Source: a virus
Direction: 5' to 3' (one strand)
Length of the DNA stretch: 22,305 nt
IMG/VR virus record: IMGVR_UViG_3300027805_000092
Location: 1-22,305 of that record
Shown: in pieces, positions 9,401 to 15,400 of the stretch
Layout: the number at the start of each line of letters is the position of its first letter
How positions within the stretch are numbered: the stretch's first letter is position 1
Position numbers and translations under genes: made by a program
The notes under the pieces: generated by a model
Told to the model about the DNA's origin: nothing
What the model saw: only the letters and a program-made list of their open reading frames with translations
Databases searched by the model: none

Positions 9401-12400
9401 TCACGCGCTTGGCCGAAAAGTCATCGTGTTCTACGACTACAACCAGGGCGGCGGGTTCAATCCGTTCTCATTTGATGTAAAGCGAGGCCAGGTCATAGAG
9501 GTCAACGTCAGAAATCCGATCACGAACGAGTACGATAATGTTTTGCTAAATGTCAGCGAGTTCCTTGACGATCTGGAAGCGGAGTTTGGCGACCTCATGG
9601 CGACGGATTTCGGCGCCATGAAGTCTCCGCTCGAAACGCTGACCGCGGCCTTCCCGACAGCCAGCGTCTACAACGGCATCGTCAACAAGAACACGCGCCA
9701 GCAGACGATCGACGACTTCAACAACGACACCAAGCCGGAAGCGAACCTGCTCATCGTGCAGTCGTCCGCGAACGCTGGGTGGTCTGGCCACGACACGACC
9801 GGCGAGTTCCAGCGCGTGCTGATCAACCTGGGCCTGCCGGTGGCGCCGACCAAGGCGATCCAACAGGAGGGCCGCATCTACCGCGTCGGCCAGGAAAGCG
9901 ACGCCATCTTCCGGTACTTCAACACCGGCACGAACTGGGAGCGCACGGCGTTTGCGACCAAGGTCGCGCGCCGCGCCTCTGCCGCCGAGAACATGGCGAT
10001 GGGCGAACAGGCGCGAGCGCTGCTGGAAAGCTTCGTCGACGCCTTCGAGTCGTCTGAAGAACTGGAGCCGAACGCCGAAGAGGGCATGGGCGGCAAGGCG
10101 CGCGACCGGAACGCCGCCAACGCGCTGACCCCGATGGAGCGCGCCAAGTCGTTCTACTTCGGCCGCGGCAAGAAGACCGCCTCCAACAAGGCGCGCGAGG
10201 GCAAGGACTACTTCGCCACGCCGGAGCCGATCGGCCTGATGATGGTCGAGTGGCTGCACACGATGCCCAACGATTTGCTGCTGGAGCCGTCGGCCGGTCA
10301 CGGCGCCATCGCGCGCTGGTTCCCGGAGTACGCCTCGCGCAGGGTCATCGAGCCGTCGCTGGAGCTCGCCGGGCAGCTGGGCCTCGTCACCGACGCGGAT
10401 CAGGTCAACGAGGACTTCGAGCAGCACAACATCGTCAACAAGTACAACGGCATCGCCATGAACCCGCCGTTCGGCGTGGGCGGCAAGACGGCGATCGAGC
10501 ACCTGGAAAAAGCGTTCGGCCACCTGTCAGACGGCGGCCGCGTCGTCGCCATCATCCCGGAGGGGCCGGCGGCCGACAAGCGGTTCGAGGACTGGCTGTA
10601 CGGGCAGGACGAAAAGGGCCGCAGCAAGGTGCCCAACGCGCGCCTGGCCGCCTCCATCAGCCTGCCGACCGTGACCTTCGAGCGCGCCGCGACCAAGGCC
10701 AAGACGCGCATCGTCGTTATCGACCGGGTCGAAGACAAGAACGCGCCGGGCGTCGAGAGCCGAAACATCGACCTGTCAGGGTACGACGACATCAACGAGC
10801 TGTTCGAGGCAATCTCGCGCATTGACATCCGTCGCGTGCGCCCCGACCCAGAGAAGGCCGCTACCGCCGCCCAGGAGGCGGGGGCGCCGCCGGTGTCCGT
10901 GCCGGAGGCGCTGGGCGACAACCAGCAGTTCCGCGTCGTCGAGGCGCCGGAATCTCTCTCTGGATACAAGATCGTGACCGACCTGCCCGAGATCGAGCAC
11001 ACGACGAAAAAGGGATACAAGCTTGTCGGCGTCATCATCAAAGATGGTGTCGCCGCAAAGAAGGTCGACGACCGTACCTTCTTGAAGCGCGAAGAGGGCG
11101 GGTATTTTGTCCGCAAGTCGTACATCGTGCGCCCGGACAGGAGCGCCAAGCCGCAGGTGCTGAACAACATCCGGCGTCAGCCGGGCATCGCCGCGCAGCT
11201 CAAGAAGTCCGGCGTCTCGGTCAACGACTACATGGACGCAATCCGTCGTTGGAACGCCGGGGAGCGGCTGTTCGGCTTCCCGGAGATGGACGAAGCGCCG
11301 GTCGAGATCAATAGCGTAGAGATGCTGGGCAACTACAACCCCGAGCAGCTGATGGCGCTGCCGGGGTCCGAGCGCGCCGGCTCCGGTCTCGAAGAGGCCG
11401 ACAAGTTCCTCGATGCCAACGACCTCAAGGGGTTCGAGCAGACCTACGACTACATGCGCGACGACCGCAGCCACGGCGACGAGTTCCTCGTCATGGCCGC
11501 CGAGATCATGCAGCCGCCTAGGGGCGTCAAGGTCGATCTTCGCAAGTGGACGGCCGACGTGCTGCGGCTGTCGCAGCGCATGAACATCGAGTCCGACGGC
11601 GATCCGGCCGAGGTCGACATCGACTTCTACCGCGCGCGGCGCGGCGACGAGACGGTGCAGAACATCAACAAGGTGCCGCGCACGCCGGAGCTCCAGGAGG
11701 CCGCCAAGCGCCTCCAGGCCGGGGAGATCACGGCGGCCGAGTACGGCGCGCTCGTGGACAGGTACCGCCCCGTCCGGCCCTACGACTATGTCCCGGAGCC
11801 GGCGTCCGACGCCGACATGCGCCGCGCGCTGTCGTCCGACAAGGTCGACCGCATCAACGCGCCTGCCAGCCTGCCCGAGGGGACCAAGGTCGGCCTGCGC
11901 CTCGACATCCCGGCATACAATCGCCACGGCGTCTGGGTCGTGTCCGTCCACGAGCAGCGCAAGAAGGACTTCGCGGCAGGCAGGCCGATCGGCTACCAGA
12001 GCACCGCGGCGGCGACCAACGTCACTTTCGGCGCGGTCGAGAAGGCCGCCCTGAACATCGCCGCAGGCAGCGCCAAGGGCACGATCGCGGTGATGAAGGG
12101 CGACTGGAAGCCGGCATCCCCCGAGCAGGCCAAGGAGATGGCCGAGGCCGCGCTCAACGACCCGGCGTGGCGCCAGATCGGCGTCGACCCGGAGCGGCAC
12201 TCGTACTTCTACGACCGCGCCACCATGCAGCCGATCGTGGCGGCCGACGAGGTCATCCAGATCGGGCCGCTGGTGCTCGGCAAGAACGTGAAGTACGCCG
12301 ACCCGTCGGAGTTCCTGTTCAGCCTGTCGCAGCCGTCGGCCCCCGCCTTCGATAAGGTGCCGGACGCCGTGCGCGCGGACGCGCTGCCCAAGCTCAAGTC

Positions 12401-15400
12401 GCTCGAGGCCCGTCTCGAGGCCGGCAAGATCACCGAGGCCGAGTACCGGCTCGGCGTGCAGCAGGTCATCGCGCGTCTGGAGACCCGCAACGTGGTGCGG
12501 GAGGCCAGGGCGGCGAAGGACCGCCGCCGCGGCCCGGAGTGGATCATCGCGCAGTTCGAGCGCCAGGCCGCCGACGGCACGATCCCCCGCGACGAAGCAG
12601 ACTTCGTGCGCTGGCTCATCGAGCAGAACCCGGCGATCGCGGACGACCTGGCCGTGTCTTTCAAGCAGGGCAGCGCAGACTCTGTCGCCGGCAACTATCA
12701 CCCAGTCTTGCGGCTCATCACGATCTTCAAGAGCGCGATGGCCGATGAAGCCAACATCGGCACCGGGACTCACGAAATCCTGCACCATTCCGAGCGGATG
12801 ATGCCAGGCGAAGTGCAGGACGGAATCTTGGCCGAGTGGAAGAAGGCCTGGATAGCAGAGCTCAAGAAGGCCAACAAAGAGCAGCGCGGGCTTCTGTTCG
12901 ACATGCTAGCGGCCGGGATTGCGGGAGCCGAGAGTTCGCACAGGCGCGTAGTCGCGGCGTTCAACAACGGCATTCTCGACTACAACGCGCATTATCAGCT
13001 CTACAGTCCGTCCGAGTTCTGGGCGGTCAACGGCACGCGCATCCTGAACGACCGCCGCATGGCGCAGCAGTCGTGGGTCAAGCGCGCGCGCCAATGGCTG
13101 AAGGAGATGATCGAGCGCGCCAAGAGCCTGTTCGGTCTGCGCTCCGACGCGGCCGTCATCCGCGGCCTGGACGCGGTGCTGAAGGGCGAGGGTCGCACCG
13201 CGGACAGCGTCGGACTGCTGGCCAACCGTGCCGCCGTCGGAACCGCGTTCTTCCGCGGCATGGCCGACGAAGCTGCCGTCGTGATCGACGGCGCCGAAGA
13301 CACCGGCGCGCGCACCTTCAACAACATCGCGCGGCGCACCCGCAACAACGCGGTCCAGTTCTGGGGCAACCGGAATGAGAAGGTCAAGACCTTCAACTGG
13401 TACGACCGCAAGCTGGCCCAGCAGTACCACAAGGCGCTGAAGGACGCTGACTTCGGCAAGGTGTTCGCCACCACGACGAGCATCCTGAATACGGTCTCTC
13501 TGACCGCGATCCGCGCCGCCGAGCTGGCGCCCGGAATCCTGACCCGCGTCGAAGATGTCGGCCAGTCCATGCGCGTGCTCTTCGGCCCCGGTCAGTCGCG
13601 CAAGAACCTCCAGGTCGCAGGCGACGCCCTGTTCGCAGGCACGCTGGCCGGCAAGGGCGCGTACGACGGCAAGATTTGGTCGAAAGACGAGTTCATGTCC
13701 AATTTCGCCGGCGCCAACGAGGCTTCGTGGGCGCTGTACCAGCAGGGGCGCGCGGCGATCGACGCCAGCCTGAACGAGCTGGCGGCCGCCGAGGCGTACT
13801 CGGTCGTGCAGGACATGCTGCCGGCAAGCGCCCGTCAGGAGATCCTGGACGACGTCAAGCGCGCTCATCCGATCGTGTTTGGCGCCATCTACAACGAAGA
13901 GAAGCGCGCCAAGAGCATGGCCGATTCGGCCAAGGCGCGCGGCGACGGAGAGGCCGAGCAGCGCCACCTGGCCGAGCTGGCCACGGCGCAGGACGCGCGC
14001 AAGAAAGTCGAGAAGATCTTTGGCATCGCCAAGTCCCTGAAGGACGGCGGCTACGCGCCGTTGATGCGCTTTGGCCGGTTCGGCGTGACCGTCACCCGGA
14101 TCGACCCGGTGTCCGGCCGCCCCGACCCAGGTGATGACGGCGACTCGATCCTGCACTTCTCGCGCTACGAGTCGGAGAACGACGCGCGCGCCGCGCTCCG
14201 AGAGCTGCGCGCAGCGTACGGAACCGGCAAGGACGTGCAGATCGTCGCCGCTCCAGTGTCCGAGAAGTCGAACCAGCTCTATGCCGGCATCTCGCCTGAG
14301 ACGATGTCCGTCTTCGCGGAGGCCATCGGCGCCGACGCGGCCATGAAGAAGTACATCGAGCAGGTCGCCAGCGAACGGTCCGCGCTGAAGCGCCGGCTCG
14401 ACCGCAGCGGCACACCCGGCTACAGCCGTGAGCTCCCGCGCGTGCTGTCGAACTTCATCACCTCGAACGCCAGGTACGCCTCGCAGCGGTACTTCCTCAA
14501 GGAGCTCGACCGCAACATCAGCCGCATCCCGAAGAAGACCAAGGGCGACGTGCTCGACGAAGCGATCATGCTCAAGAACTTCGTCCTGAGCCCGGATGAC
14601 GCCGGCGCCAAGATCTCGTCGGTCATGTTCATCCTGTTCCTGACCGGGTCTGCGGCAGCGGCGTTCCTGAACACGACGCAGACGCTGACCGCGACCGTCC
14701 CGTACCTGTCGCAGTACGCCGGCGCGCGGGGTGCCGCGGCGCAGTCCTTCAAGACGGCGATGTCGATCGCGCTCGGCAAGATGAAGCCGGACCCGGTGCT
14801 TGAGAAAGCCCTGAACCGTGCCAACCAGGAAGGCATCGTGGACGCGCAGGAGATCTTCCATCTCTACAGCGTCGGCGCGCAGGGCGTGGCGTCCGGCCTG
14901 ATCAACACCTTGGCCAAGATCCCCGGCGCGGGTCGCGCCTTCAAGGACGGCGGCGCTGGCGCTAGGGCGCGCGCGAACGCGGCGCTCACGCTCTTGGGCT
15001 CGATGTTCTCGCTGGCCGAGAAGTTCAACCGCAAGGTCGCGTTTGTCTCGGCGTACGAGGTCGCGCGCAAGAACGGATCAAGCGATGACGTCGCCTACGC
15101 CTTCGCGGTGCGAACCGTCAACGTGACGCAGGGCGTGTTCAACAAGGCTGGTCGTTCCAACTGGGCGCGCCCGACCATCGGCCGCGCGCTACTGACTTTC
15201 AAGAGCTTTTCGCTCATGTACATGGAGATGTTCTATCGCATGATCAAACACGGCGGCCCGGAAGGGAAGAAAGCCGCCGTGATGATGCTTGCGATTCTCA
15301 TGCTGCTGGCCGGTGAGGAAGGCCTGCCGTTCATGCAAGACCTGAACGACCTGATCGACACCCTCGGCCAGACGCTCGGCTACGACACAAACACCGTTCG

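Noticed and set aside
10776-12788. 670-codon minus-strand open frame opposite the methyltransferase and accessory region
   Set aside because: Antisense shadow; composition dominated by Arg, Val, Leu, Gly and His, no motif, and the plus-strand domains are well supported.
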